Assembly: GCF_003259905.1 (NCBI RefSeq)
Contig: NZ_QLMG01000001.1
Span: forward strand, 109,890 to 173,889
DNA: 64,000 nucleotides
DNA from: Salipiger aestuarii
Lineage (GTDB): Bacteria; Pseudomonadota; Alphaproteobacteria; Rhodobacterales; Rhodobacteraceae
Direction of reading: 5' to 3'
Position 1 is the first letter of the stretch; each line of letters begins with the position of its first letter. The position numbers were made by a program, and so were the translations under genes. Under the pieces are notes generated by a model, which ran no database searches, was not told the origin of the DNA, and was given only the letters and a program-made list of their open reading frames with translations. Shown one piece after another: positions 9,356 through 17,584 of the stretch.

Positions 9356-9391
9356 GGGGGGCGATGCCCCCGAAACCCCCCATATATGGGG
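9356..9391. repeat. G/C-run palindromic intergenic element
   Basis: A hairpin with stem GGGGGC/GCCCCC and loop GAT (9357-9371) is followed after GAAAC by a 14-base perfect palindrome, CCCCATATATGGGG (9378-9391). No T-run follows, so it is not a standard terminator. It resembles the GC-rich extragenic palindromes at 61902-61966 in composition and may be a variant of the same REP-like family. It lies between the HAD gene and the carboxypeptidase gene, just before a possible -35 box (TTGACG, 9398-9403). Confidence 0.5.
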
Positions 9392-9534
9392 AGCCGCTTG
9401 ACGTAAAAACCGCAACGGATCAAGCGATTGCAGGGTTTATTTGAAGCGATGCCCGTGCTACGGTCACAGGCAATCAAAACAGACGTTCACCGGGGCTAAC
9501 CCGGGAACCCGAGGCAGAAAAAGAGGCAGATACC

Positions 9535-11046
9535 GTGACGGGACGGCACAGGCGTACGCCGGGCCGAGCAGGCCTTCATTTGTTCATGCTCACCTGGTGC
9601 TTTCTGATGGCACCGGCTCTTGCATTCAGCGCCCCCTACGCGGGGCTGGTGATGGATGCACGCAGCGGCGAGATACTACATTCCGAAAACGCGGAGACGC
9701 CGTTACACCCGGCGTCCCTGACCAAGATGATGACGCTGTATATCGCCTTCGAGGCGGTGCAGCATGGCGAAATCAGCATGGATGATTATGTCACCGTGTC
9801 GCGCAATGCCGCCGCCGAGCCGCCATCCAAGCTGGGCCTGCGACAAGGGCAAAAGATCAAGCTGCGCTATCTCGTGCGTGCGGCGGCGATCAAGTCGGCC
9901 AACGACGCGGCAACGGCGATCGGCGAACATATCGCGGGGTCCGAATCCAGTTTTGCGGCGCGTATGACCCGCACCGCCAAGGCGCTGGGAATGAAGCGGA
10001 CCACCTTCAAGAACGCCAACGGTCTGACCCAGTCGGGCCACCTGTCGACGGCGCATGACATGGCGCTGCTGGGGCGGCACATGGTCTATGACTACCCGCA
10101 GTATTACAATCTGTTCTCGCGCATCACCGAAGATGCGGGTCTGCGCCAGGTGTCCAACACCAACCGCCGGTTCCTAGGGGCCTACCAGGGCGCCGACGGG
10201 ATCAAGACGGGCTACACCAACGCGGCGGGCTTCAACCTTGTCGCCTCGGCAAAGCGCGGCAACGAACGCATCATCACCGTGGTGTTCGGGGGCCGGTCGA
10301 CCGCGTCACGCAATGCCAAGGTCGCCGAGCTGATGGATCTGGGGTTCAAGCGTGCCAAGACCAATGTGGCGATGCGCAAGCCGGGACTGCCGCCGTACCT
10401 TGGCAACAGGGGCCTTGGCAACGTGATGATCGCCGAAAGCGCCAATCCCGATCCCGAAGGCGCGCGCGGCAAGACCATTCGCGTGGTGGCCGCCGCTCCG
10501 ACCCGGTCGCTGCGTCCTCTGGCGCGCGCGGGCGCGAAAGGCAGCGACGTGGCGCCGCTGGTGGCCTCGGTCAAGGGCGACATCGAAACCGTTCTTGCCG
10601 CGGTGCAGACCGCCAAGGTCAAGGCCGTATCCGAGGTGGCCGCGCTGGATGTTGCCAGCGCCGGAGATGCTCCTGATGCATCGATCAAGCCGATGCGCCG
10701 CCCGGCGGATCTTGCCGGCGTGCAGCTGGCCAGCGTTCGGGGCGCTGTCCTGACCGACGCCGCCCCGACGCCCGAGCAAGAGGTCGTGACGCGGCTGTCC
10801 ACATCCGGCGGGCATCACTGGGGCATCAACGTCGGGCGCTACCCGAACAAGTTCGAAGCTGAAAAGGTGCTGTTGAAGACGTCGCTGATGGAATCGTCGA
10901 CGCTGGACGGATCGCTGCGCAAGGTGGTCGGTCGCGGGGGCGGGTACGACGCCAATTTCATCGGGCTGACCCGTGAAACCGCGGATCTGGCCTGTCGGCG
11001 TCTTCAGGCACGCCAGGTCATGTGTTTCATGATGGGGCCAAGCTGA
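9535..11046 (+). CDS. D-alanyl-D-alanine carboxypeptidase with SPOR domain (PBP5/6 type)
   Basis: A 503-residue serine peptidase S11 that trims the terminal D-Ala from peptidoglycan stem peptides in the periplasm. The signal peptide is residues about 14-32 (LHLFMLTWCFLMAPALAFS). Catalytic motifs are S61-L-T-K64, S121-A-N123 and K224-T-G226. A low-complexity linker (about 290-420) leads to a C-terminal SPOR domain (about 422-503, HHWGINVGRYPNKFEAEKVL), which binds denuded glycan and usually directs proteins to the septum. The start is GTG at 9535. The carboxypeptidase-SPOR fusion is common in alphaproteobacteria. A strong terminator follows. Confidence 0.93.
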   Translation: MTGRHRRTPGRAGLHLFMLTWCFLMAPALAFSAPYAGLVMDARSGEILHSENAETPLHPASLTKMMTLYIAFEAVQHGEISMDDYVTVSRNAAAEPPSKLGLRQGQKIKLRYLVRAAAIKSANDAATAIGEHIAGSESSFAARMTRTAKALGMKRTTFKNANGLTQSGHLSTAHDMALLGRHMVYDYPQYYNLFSRITEDAGLRQVSNTNRRFLGAYQGADGIKTGYTNAAGFNLVASAKRGNERIITVVFGGRSTASRNAKVAELMDLGFKRAKTNVAMRKPGLPPYLGNRGLGNVMIAESANPDPEGARGKTIRVVAAAPTRSLRPLARAGAKGSDVAPLVASVKGDIETVLAAVQTAKVKAVSEVAALDVASAGDAPDASIKPMRRPADLAGVQLASVRGAVLTDAAPTPEQEVVTRLSTSGGHHWGINVGRYPNKFEAEKVLLKTSLMESSTLDGSLRKVVGRGGGYDANFIGLTRETADLACRRLQARQVMCFMMGPS

Positions 11047-11107
11047 CCAGAGACTGCCTGGACCGGGGGAGACAAGACACCCCGGCCGGGACCTCCAGAA
11101 ACCTGAT

Positions 11108-11138
11108 GCCCCCGGACACCTCGCCGGGGGCTTTTTCC
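11108..11138 (+). terminator. Rho-independent terminator after the carboxypeptidase gene
   Basis: The stem GCCCCCGG (11108-11115) pairs with CCGGGGGC (11124-11131) around an 8-base loop and is followed by TTTTTCC. It is 60 bases after the carboxypeptidase stop codon and separates that gene from the small membrane protein at 11194. Confidence 0.85.
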
Positions 11139-11193
11139 TTTGTGCGGAACCCGGTGGGTCTTTCGGGGGTTGACCGGGCAAAAGGAGACTCCG

Positions 11194-11544
11194 ATGTCGA
11201 TCAAGCTGCCGAGCCGGTCCTCGCTGTTGTCCATACCCCCGAAAAGGCTGCCCGTGAACCGCGCGCGCCTGATGCCGCTGGCCTATGCGGGCGGATTGTT
11301 GGCCATCGGCGCGGTGTTGCTGATCGCCAAGCCGCGCGTCGGGAATGTGCCCCAGCCCAATCAGATGGGAACCCTGCCGCGCCGCAGCCGCTGGCGCCGC
11401 GCCGCCCAAAAGGGCCGCGACGGGGTGCAGGCGTTCGCGCCGGTGAACGTGACCGATTCGATGGGCCGCTCGCTGATTCTGGGCGGTGCGGCGCTGCTGC
11501 TGGCGCGGGTGCTGGACGAGGTGTCGGGCCGCGACGGGCAGTAG
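11194..11544 (+). CDS. Small membrane protein of unknown function
   Basis: A 116-residue basic protein that I do not recognise. It has one clear membrane segment (LMPLAYAGGLLAIGAVLLIA, about residues 26-45) and a second hydrophobic stretch near the C-terminus (SLILGGAALLLARVL). The loop between them is Arg/Lys-rich, so it probably faces the cytoplasm. The start at 11194 is fixed by AAAGGAG 7 bases upstream. It is isolated by the upstream terminator and by the relic region downstream. Confidence 0.6.
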   Translation: MSIKLPSRSSLLSIPPKRLPVNRARLMPLAYAGGLLAIGAVLLIAKPRVGNVPQPNQMGTLPRRSRWRRAAQKGRDGVQAFAPVNVTDSMGRSLILGGAALLLARVLDEVSGRDGQ

Positions 11545-11603
11545 GTCGGCCCTAGCGACGGCCCTGCCGGCATGTGTCGCGCATTTCGGGACCGACGGTG
11601 ATT

Positions 11604-12060
11604 TCAGGGCCTGGCCCGGTCGGCACCTCGACAGGCGCCGGGCCACGCAGGACTTTCCCTCAGGATGCCTCCGGTCGTATGGACGGGGGATATGCCGAAA
11701 TCGGCCTCACGCAGCAGCATTTCCAGCGCTGTGCTGGCATTGGGGAGGCCGGGGATGGCGGCCCCGGCGGTTTTCATCAGCGGTTCGACCGGCACCGGTC
11801 TGCGCCGAGGATACCGGGGGCGCAGAAAGGCACGCAGCGCGGCGGCCTCAGCGTCGGCGGGCCCGGTAAAGACGGGCCAGTTCGCCCCTTGGCGCGGTGG
11901 TCTGGCGCGGTGGTCTGGCCCGATGCTCGGGCCCGATGCTCTGGCCGGCGCCCGTGCCCAGTACGAGGCTCACCCTGTGAATGCCCGCCGCGTCCCCGAT
12001 GCCGCGCGAATGCACCGCCTTGCCGGAAAGGCGGGTACGGTGGACATGCATCCGGCTGAC
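11604..12060 (-). pseudogene. Relic of an unidentified gene, broken by a 13-base duplication
   Basis: The minus strand reads, in one frame, HRVSRMHVHRTRLSGKAVHS and then GIHRVSLVLGTGAGQSIGP down to about 11920. It then reads, in another frame, WPVFTGPADAEAAALRAF, RRRPVPVEPLMKTAGAAIPG and NASTALEMLLREADFGI. Both segments have protein-like composition. The frame change coincides with tandem 13-base duplications at 11891-11942; removing one 13-base copy puts the two segments in one frame. I cannot name the family. The 11545-12079 interval otherwise holds no gene I can support. Confidence 0.35.
11891..11942. repeat. Two adjacent 13-base tandem duplications
   Basis: GGCGCGGTGGTCT occurs at 11891-11903 and again at 11904-11916. 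It is followed directly by GGCCCGATGCTCG at 11917-11929 and GGCCCGATGCTCT at 11930-11942. Four 13-base units in two pairs fit replication slippage. The unit length is not a multiple of three, so each duplication shifts the frame of the relic it lies in. Confidence 0.85.
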
Positions 12061-12079
12061 CCTGTGGTCGACCAATGCG

Positions 12080-13774
12080 TTACCCCATCCAGCGTCGCAC
12101 CGGGGCGGCGGCCTCTTCCAGGGGCTGGCAGCGCACATCCACCAACGTCGGGCCGTCAAAATCCAGCGCCTCGGCCAGCACGCCGTCCAGCGCGGCGGGG
12201 TCGCTGACCGAATAGCTTTTGATGCCAAAACCCGCCGCCACCATCGCCTGATCGCTGCGGTTGAAATCGACGTTGTAATACCGCTTGTCGCAATCGTCGC
12301 GCTGGCTGGCCTTGATCCATCCGAACGCGGCATTCGACAGCACGATATAGGTCACCGGCGCGCCGATGCGGGCCACGGTTTCCAGCTCGCCGCAGGCAAA
12401 GGCGAAACTGCCGTCGCCCATCAGGCCCACCACCTTGCTGTGGGGCCTGCCGAACCACACCCCCAGTGCGGCGCCAAGGCAATAGCCCAACGCCCCGTGC
12501 GCGCGATTGGTGATGAACCGCCGCCCCGGCAGGGGGAGCTGGCCGTAGGCGCTCCAATACGGGCAGGATGTGCCGGGGTCCGACACGACGGTGGCGGTTT
12601 CGGGCAGCAGGCGGTTCAGCGCGCCGATGATCATCTCGGGGCGGATCTGGTCGCCCGTGCGCCGGGCGAGGGCTGCAAAGCGGGCGAATTTGCGCGCCTT
12701 GATGTCGGCGATTGCGGCGGCGCCGCCAAACTGCGGCACCTCGCGGCCCTGCAGCGCGTCGTTCATCGCGTTCAGCGTCAGTTTCAGATCGGCGCAGACC
12801 CCCACCTCGGTCGGGTAATTCGCGCCGATCACCATCGGGTCGCTGTCGATATGCACGATGCGCTGGCCGCGCCTGGGCTGTTCCCAGCGCGCGGTCGTGG
12901 TCGATCCGGCGCGGCACCCCATGAAAACCACCAGATCGGCGGCCTGCATCATCTCCCACGTTTCATCGGTGCCGCCGTTGGACCCCACGACCCCAAGGCA
13001 CAGCGGATGCGTATCGGCCAGCGCCCCTTGTCCCGAGATCGACGTGGCGACCGCCAGATCCAGCGCCTCGGAAAATTGCGCAAGCGCGTCCATCGCGCCG
13101 GAAATCACCACGCCGCCGCCGCAAACCACTAAGGGCCGTTTCGCGGACAGGATTGCGTCGGCGGCCGCCTCGGCCATGCCGGGCGCCGGGGCGGCGCGAT
13201 GCGCGGGATAGCTGGCAAGGGCGGGATCGGCCCAGATGTCCTCGGTCAGTACGGCATCGTACTGGATGTCGTAGGGCAGCCCCAGATGCGCCGAACCGGG
13301 CCGCCCGGTGGTCATCGCGCGAAACGCAGCGCGCACCATGCGGGGGATGTGATCGGCGCGGGAAATCACCGTGTTCCACTTGGTCAGCGGGCGCATCAGC
13401 GATTCCTGGTCAACCTGTGTCAGGGGGTATTTGCCATATGAGGCAACGGAAATGTCGGTGGTGATCGACAGCACGGCATAGGACGATTCGTTCGCCTCGA
13501 TCAGGCCGGGCAGGATGTAGGTGGCGCCCCCGCCCGACGGCCCTTCGCACACGCCCACACGCCCGGTGACACGGCTGTAGCCGTCGGCCATGTAGCAGGC
13601 AGAGCGTTCGTCGCGGGTCAGCACATGGGTGATGCCATGATCCAGTTGCAGCATGGCGTCGTAGAACGGCAGCGTGGTGTCGCCGCACAGCCCAAAGATA
13701 TGGGTGACGCCGTGGGCCTCAAGCGCGCGCACCATGGCTTCGGCGCCGTTCATCCGGTTGCGGTGACCTGCCAT
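12080..13774 (-). CDS. Thiamine-pyrophosphate-dependent enzyme, acetolactate-synthase-like
   Basis: A 564-residue protein with the three domains of the pyruvate-oxidase/acetohydroxyacid-synthase family. The N-terminal PYR domain carries the activating Glu at residue 56 (TRDERSACYMADGYSR), the central domain reads RPLVVCGGGVVISGA, and the C-terminal PP domain has the TPP/Mg motif GDGSFAFACGE at about 453-463 with LSNAAFGW about 28 residues on. No biosynthetic small subunit is nearby and a GntR regulator is divergent, so a catabolic carboligase or decarboxylase is more likely than IlvB. Start at 13774 (AGGG upstream); an ATG at 13753 is also possible. Substrate unknown. Confidence 0.88.
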   Translation of the reverse strand: MAGHRNRMNGAEAMVRALEAHGVTHIFGLCGDTTLPFYDAMLQLDHGITHVLTRDERSACYMADGYSRVTGRVGVCEGPSGGGATYILPGLIEANESSYAVLSITTDISVASYGKYPLTQVDQESLMRPLTKWNTVISRADHIPRMVRAAFRAMTTGRPGSAHLGLPYDIQYDAVLTEDIWADPALASYPAHRAAPAPGMAEAAADAILSAKRPLVVCGGGVVISGAMDALAQFSEALDLAVATSISGQGALADTHPLCLGVVGSNGGTDETWEMMQAADLVVFMGCRAGSTTTARWEQPRRGQRIVHIDSDPMVIGANYPTEVGVCADLKLTLNAMNDALQGREVPQFGGAAAIADIKARKFARFAALARRTGDQIRPEMIIGALNRLLPETATVVSDPGTSCPYWSAYGQLPLPGRRFITNRAHGALGYCLGAALGVWFGRPHSKVVGLMGDGSFAFACGELETVARIGAPVTYIVLSNAAFGWIKASQRDDCDKRYYNVDFNRSDQAMVAAGFGIKSYSVSDPAALDGVLAEALDFDGPTLVDVRCQPLEEAAAPVRRWMG

Positions 13775-13804
13775 GCGCGCGCCCTTCCTCAATCGTACCG
13801 CAGT

Positions 13805-13829
13805 CTGTATACAGCGCCTGATACAGATG
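13805..13829. promoter_or_regulatory. Probable GntR operator between divergent genes
   Basis: A perfect 10-base palindrome CTGTATACAG (13805-13814) is followed after CGC by the related CTGATACAG. The interval lies between the TPP enzyme start (13774) and the GntR gene start (13842). FadR-subfamily GntR proteins typically bind short palindromes with a GTATAC or TGGTnnnACCA-type core, so this is a reasonable autoregulatory site. The function is inferred. Confidence 0.55.
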
Positions 13830-13841
13830 AGAAGGACCGGA

Positions 13842-14519
13842 ATGACCGCGCCAAGCAGTGTTGACCGTGTGTATGACGCCCTGCGCGACAGGGCGATCCG
13901 ATTTGCCTTCAAGCCGGGCGAACGGATCAATGAATCCGCGCTGACCCGCGCGCTGAACGTCAGCCGCACACCGCTGCGCGAGGCGCTGAACCGGCTGGCC
14001 GCCGAGGGCTTTCTGACGCTGCGCGGGGGGCAGGGGTTTTTCTGCCGCGCGCTGGACCCTGGGCAGGTGCTGGAATTGTACCAGTTGCGCACCGCGCTGG
14101 AGGTCGAGGCGCTGCGGCAGGGCATAATCCGGGCCGATGACGCAACGCTGGCCACGTTCGGGGCGCGGTTCGAAACAACCGACCCGGCCTATGTCGCAAC
14201 CACCGATCCCGCGGCGCTTGTCCATATGGACGAAGCGTTTCACCTGTCGGTGGCGGCGTTGTCGGGCAATGGCGAATTGTGCCGGATGCTGAGCAACGTC
14301 AACGCACGCATCCGCTTTGTGCGCATGGTCAACCTGCGCGAATTGCGCACCGGGCGGAACGCCGGGGATTCGGGCGCGCACCGCCGCATTGCCGCAGCGG
14401 TTCTGGCGCGCGACATCGACGCCGGAGAATCCGCGCTGCGTGGTCACATCGAACGGCGCGGCGAGGAAACGCGGGCGCTGGTGCGGCTGGCATATTGCGA
14501 ACTGTACGTCCCCGAATAG
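13842..14519 (+). CDS. GntR-family transcriptional regulator, FadR/FCD subfamily
   Basis: A 225-residue regulator. The winged helix-turn-helix covers about residues 8-70 (YDALRDRAIRFAFKPGERIN, NVSRTPLREALNRLAAEGFL). The all-helical FCD ligand domain covers about 85-215, with likely metal-binding positions in HMDEAFHLSVAAL, HRRIAAAV and LRGHIERR. GAAGGA precedes the ATG at 13842; the frame is open further upstream but would run into the operator. It is divergent from the TPP enzyme, the probable target, whose substrate or product may be the effector. Confidence 0.88.
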   Translation: MTAPSSVDRVYDALRDRAIRFAFKPGERINESALTRALNVSRTPLREALNRLAAEGFLTLRGGQGFFCRALDPGQVLELYQLRTALEVEALRQGIIRADDATLATFGARFETTDPAYVATTDPAALVHMDEAFHLSVAALSGNGELCRMLSNVNARIRFVRMVNLRELRTGRNAGDSGAHRRIAAAVLARDIDAGESALRGHIERRGEETRALVRLAYCELYVPE

Positions 14520-14625
14520 CGATGTGCGGCGCGCCGCCCGGCGATGCCGCGCCGGGCTGATCCGGATCAAGGCCGGGCGTCCCGCGCTGTGGTCTTACAT
14601 GTTCGGAAACCTGAATATGGAGAAC

Positions 14626-14964
14626 ATGATGAGCTACAAGGACACGTTGGCCACCCTCAAGCCGCAGGTCAAAAGCTTCAACACTGCGATTGGCGACACC
14701 GCCAGGGGCTTTGGCGCCATTGCCGCCAGTTTGCACGGAGACGGGGCGCTCAGCCACCAGCACAAGGAATGCGTCGCCCTTGGCATCGCCGTGGCGATCC
14801 GGTGCGAGCCGTGCATTCTGTTGCACACCGAGGCGCTGATCCGCATGGGTACAACGCGGGAGGTAATCGCCGAAGTGCTTGCCGTGGCGGTAGAGATGGG
14901 CGGCGGCCCGGCGGTGATGTACGGGGCAAGGGCGCTGGCGGCCTATGACGAGCTGTCGGGCTGA
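14626..14964 (+). CDS. Carboxymuconolactone decarboxylase/AhpD-like protein
   Basis: A 112-residue all-helical protein of the CMD/AhpD superfamily. The redox motif C60-E-P-C63 with H67 (IRCEPCILLHTEAL) matches AhpD-like alkylhydroperoxidase cores, so a peroxidase or thiol-redox role is more likely than lactone decarboxylation. GGAG stands 5 bases before the ATG pair at 14626/14629. It follows the GntR gene by 106 bases and is followed by a strong terminator shared with pheT. Confidence 0.85.
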   Translation: MMSYKDTLATLKPQVKSFNTAIGDTARGFGAIAASLHGDGALSHQHKECVALGIAVAIRCEPCILLHTEALIRMGTTREVIAEVLAVAVEMGGGPAVMYGARALAAYDELSG

Positions 14965-14976
14965 CCGGGCCGCAAA

Positions 14977-15012
14977 AAAAGGCGCAGCCCCGCGAAGGGG
15001 GGCGCGCCTTTT
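14977..15012. terminator. Bidirectional terminator between AhpD-like gene and pheT
   Basis: AAAAGGCGC (14977-14985) pairs with GCGCCTTTT (15004-15012) around a GC-rich loop. The plus strand has a T-run at the right end and the minus strand has one from the A-run at 14974-14980, so it can stop transcription from both convergent genes. Confidence 0.85.
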
Positions 15013-15028
15013 CATAAATGCCAAAGGT

Positions 15029-17422
15029 TTACCCGCGCAGCGAACCGCCGGTCGCCTTTTCGACCTTTTGCACGATCCTGGCCGCGACCGCTTCGATGTC
15101 TTTTTCGGTCAGCGTCGCGTCGGTGGGTTGGAGGCGCACGGTGATGGCCAGCGATTTCTGCCCTTCGCCAAGGCTGCCACCGATGAATTCATCGAACACG
15201 CGCACGTCGTCGATCAGCGCCTTGTCCGCTCCGGCGGCGGCGTTCACCAGATCCTGCGCGGCCACATCGGCGTCCACCACAAACGCGAAATCGCGTTCGA
15301 CCGCCTGCAGATCGTTGGCCACCAGCGCCGGGCGCGACGCGCCCCTGGACCGGGGCAGGGGGATCTGTTCGGGATAGAGCACAAAGCCCACGGCGGGCCC
15401 CTTGACGCCCATCTCGGTCAGAACGCCGGGGTGGATTTCGCCGAACACGCCCAGCACCTTTTTCGGGCCAAGACACAGCCTGCCGTGACGGCCCGGATGC
15501 CACCAGCCCTCGGCGCCGCGCAGGATCTGCATCTTGGCGGGGGCGCCGATGGCGGCAAGCACCGCCTCGGCATCGGCCTTGGCATCAAAGATGTCGACCG
15601 CGCGCGACGCCCCATGCACGTCCTTCGGCCCGGTGCGCCCGACAAGCAGGCCGCAGACCTGAAGATGCTGCTCGCCCGGCTCGCCGCCCTGAAACGCGGC
15701 GCCGCATTCGAACAGCGCCAGATCCGCAAAGCCGCGCGCCTGGTTGCGCGCCGCGGCCTGCAACAGCCCCGGCAGCAGGTGCGGGCGCATGTGCGACAGA
15801 TCGGCGGAAATCGGGTTGGCGAGCCTTGTGGCGTCATCGCCGCCGCCGAACAGCGCCGCAGAGCCCTGGTCGACAAAGCTGTAGGTGACGCATTCGTTAT
15901 AGCCCAGTTCCGCCGTGGTGCGGCGCGCGATCTGTTCGCGCTTTTGCATCGGTGACAGGATCGGCGCGGGCACGCCCGCTGTGGGGCGCGGCATCGGGAT
16001 GCCTTGCAGTCTGGTCAGCGATGCGACGCGCGCGACCTCTTCGACCAGATCCGCTTCGCCCAGAACATCGGGGCGCCAGCTGGGCACGTTCGCCATGTCG
16101 CCATCAAAGGTGAACCCCAGGGCTGTCAGCGTGGCGCGTTGGGTGTCGGCGGGAATGTCCATGCCCACCAGCGATACGACGCGGTCGGTGTCAAGCTTGT
16201 AGGCACGCGCCACGTTCGGCGCGCTGCCGGCGACCACCACGTCTGACGCCTCGCCACCGGCGATGTCGATGATCATCCGCGCTGCGGCCTCGATCCCCGG
16301 CGCGGCCGAGGCCGGGTCGATGCCCCGCTCGAACCGATAGCGCGCGTCGGAATTGATTTTCAGCGCGCGGCCCGTGTAGGCGGTGCGGACGGTGTCGAAA
16401 TAGGCAGACTCGACAAAGACATTCACCGTGTCGTCGGATACGCCGGTCGCGGTGCCGCCCATGATGCCGCCAAGGCTTTGCACGCCCGCATCGTCGGAAA
16501 TCGCGGTCATGCCGGGGGTCAGCGTGTAGGTGCGTTCGTCCAGCGCGTCGAGCGTTTCGCCCCCCGCGGCGGCGTGCACGCGCAGCGCGCCGGTCAGCTT
16601 GTCGGCATCGAACACATGCAGCGGACGATTGCGGTCAAAGGTAAAGAAGTTCGTCACATCGACAAGAAAGCTGATCGGGCGCAGGCCGATGGCCTTGAGC
16701 CGGTGTTGCAGCCATTGCGGCGAGGGGCCGTTTTTCACGCCCCGGATGACGCGTCCGTAGAACACCGGGCAGCCTTCGGCCGTGTCGTCGATGGTCACGG
16801 TGATCGGGCAAGGGAAGGCGCCGGGCACGGTCACCTCGGCCAGCGGTTTCAGCCTGCCCAGCCCGCGCGCCGCAAGATCGCGCGCGATGCCATGCACCCC
16901 AAGCGCGTCGGGGCGGTTGGGGGTGATGGCGATCTCGATCACCGGATCGACCTTGGCGGGGTCGTTTTTCGCCAGCCAGTCGGCAAAGGTCTGCCCGACC
17001 TCGCCCGAGGGCAGTTCGATGATGCCGTCGTGTTCCTCGGACAGTTCCATTTCGCGCTCGGAACACATCATGCCGTGGCTTTCGATGCCCCGTATCCTGC
17101 CGACCTGAATGGTCGTGTCGATACCGGGCACATAGGTGCCGGGGCTGGCAACCACCACCGTGATCCCCGCCCGCGCGTTGGGCGCCCCGCAGATGATCTG
17201 GGTTTCGCCGCTGCCCGTCAGCACACGGCACAGGTTCAGCTTGTCCGCGTCGGGGTGTTTCTCGGCCGCGATGACCTTGCCGATGGTAAAGGCGGAAAGG
17301 GTCTCGGCAGGGTTTTCAACGCCCTCGACCTCAAGGCCAAGATCGGTGAGGGCTTCGGTGATGTCATCAACCGAAGCCCTTGTGTCGAGGTGTTCCTTCA
17401 GCCAGGAAAGCGTGAATTTCAT
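15029..17422 (-). CDS. pheT: Phenylalanine-tRNA ligase beta subunit
   Basis: A 797-residue beta chain of the alpha2-beta2 enzyme that charges tRNA-Phe. Domains in order: the N-terminal MKFTLSWLKEHLDT, the EMAP/OB tRNA-binding domain (about 40-150, FTIGKVIAAEKHPDADKLNL), the B3/B4 editing domain, B5, the catalytic-like core and the C-terminal FDX-ACB anticodon-binding domain (about 700-797, AVERDFAFVVDADV). Length is normal. The start at 17422 gives the conserved N-terminus, although the frame is open for another 463 codons upstream. pheS is not in the window on this side. Confidence 0.96.
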   Translation of the reverse strand: MKFTLSWLKEHLDTRASVDDITEALTDLGLEVEGVENPAETLSAFTIGKVIAAEKHPDADKLNLCRVLTGSGETQIICGAPNARAGITVVVASPGTYVPGIDTTIQVGRIRGIESHGMMCSEREMELSEEHDGIIELPSGEVGQTFADWLAKNDPAKVDPVIEIAITPNRPDALGVHGIARDLAARGLGRLKPLAEVTVPGAFPCPITVTIDDTAEGCPVFYGRVIRGVKNGPSPQWLQHRLKAIGLRPISFLVDVTNFFTFDRNRPLHVFDADKLTGALRVHAAAGGETLDALDERTYTLTPGMTAISDDAGVQSLGGIMGGTATGVSDDTVNVFVESAYFDTVRTAYTGRALKINSDARYRFERGIDPASAAPGIEAAARMIIDIAGGEASDVVVAGSAPNVARAYKLDTDRVVSLVGMDIPADTQRATLTALGFTFDGDMANVPSWRPDVLGEADLVEEVARVASLTRLQGIPMPRPTAGVPAPILSPMQKREQIARRTTAELGYNECVTYSFVDQGSAALFGGGDDATRLANPISADLSHMRPHLLPGLLQAAARNQARGFADLALFECGAAFQGGEPGEQHLQVCGLLVGRTGPKDVHGASRAVDIFDAKADAEAVLAAIGAPAKMQILRGAEGWWHPGRHGRLCLGPKKVLGVFGEIHPGVLTEMGVKGPAVGFVLYPEQIPLPRSRGASRPALVANDLQAVERDFAFVVDADVAAQDLVNAAAGADKALIDDVRVFDEFIGGSLGEGQKSLAITVRLQPTDATLTEKDIEAVAARIVQKVEKATGGSLRG

Positions 17423-17584
17423 CGCAAAGCCGCCCGCTGTTGTGGTCCATTGCGGCAGGGCCTTACCGCATCGCGGGGCAGGGGGAAAGGGGCAGGGCAC
17501 CGCTGAGGCGCGATGCGCGTTTGCCATCGCGGCATTTCCCCCTAGGCTATGCATACGCGACCAAGGCAGGGGCCCCGCCGCAGT

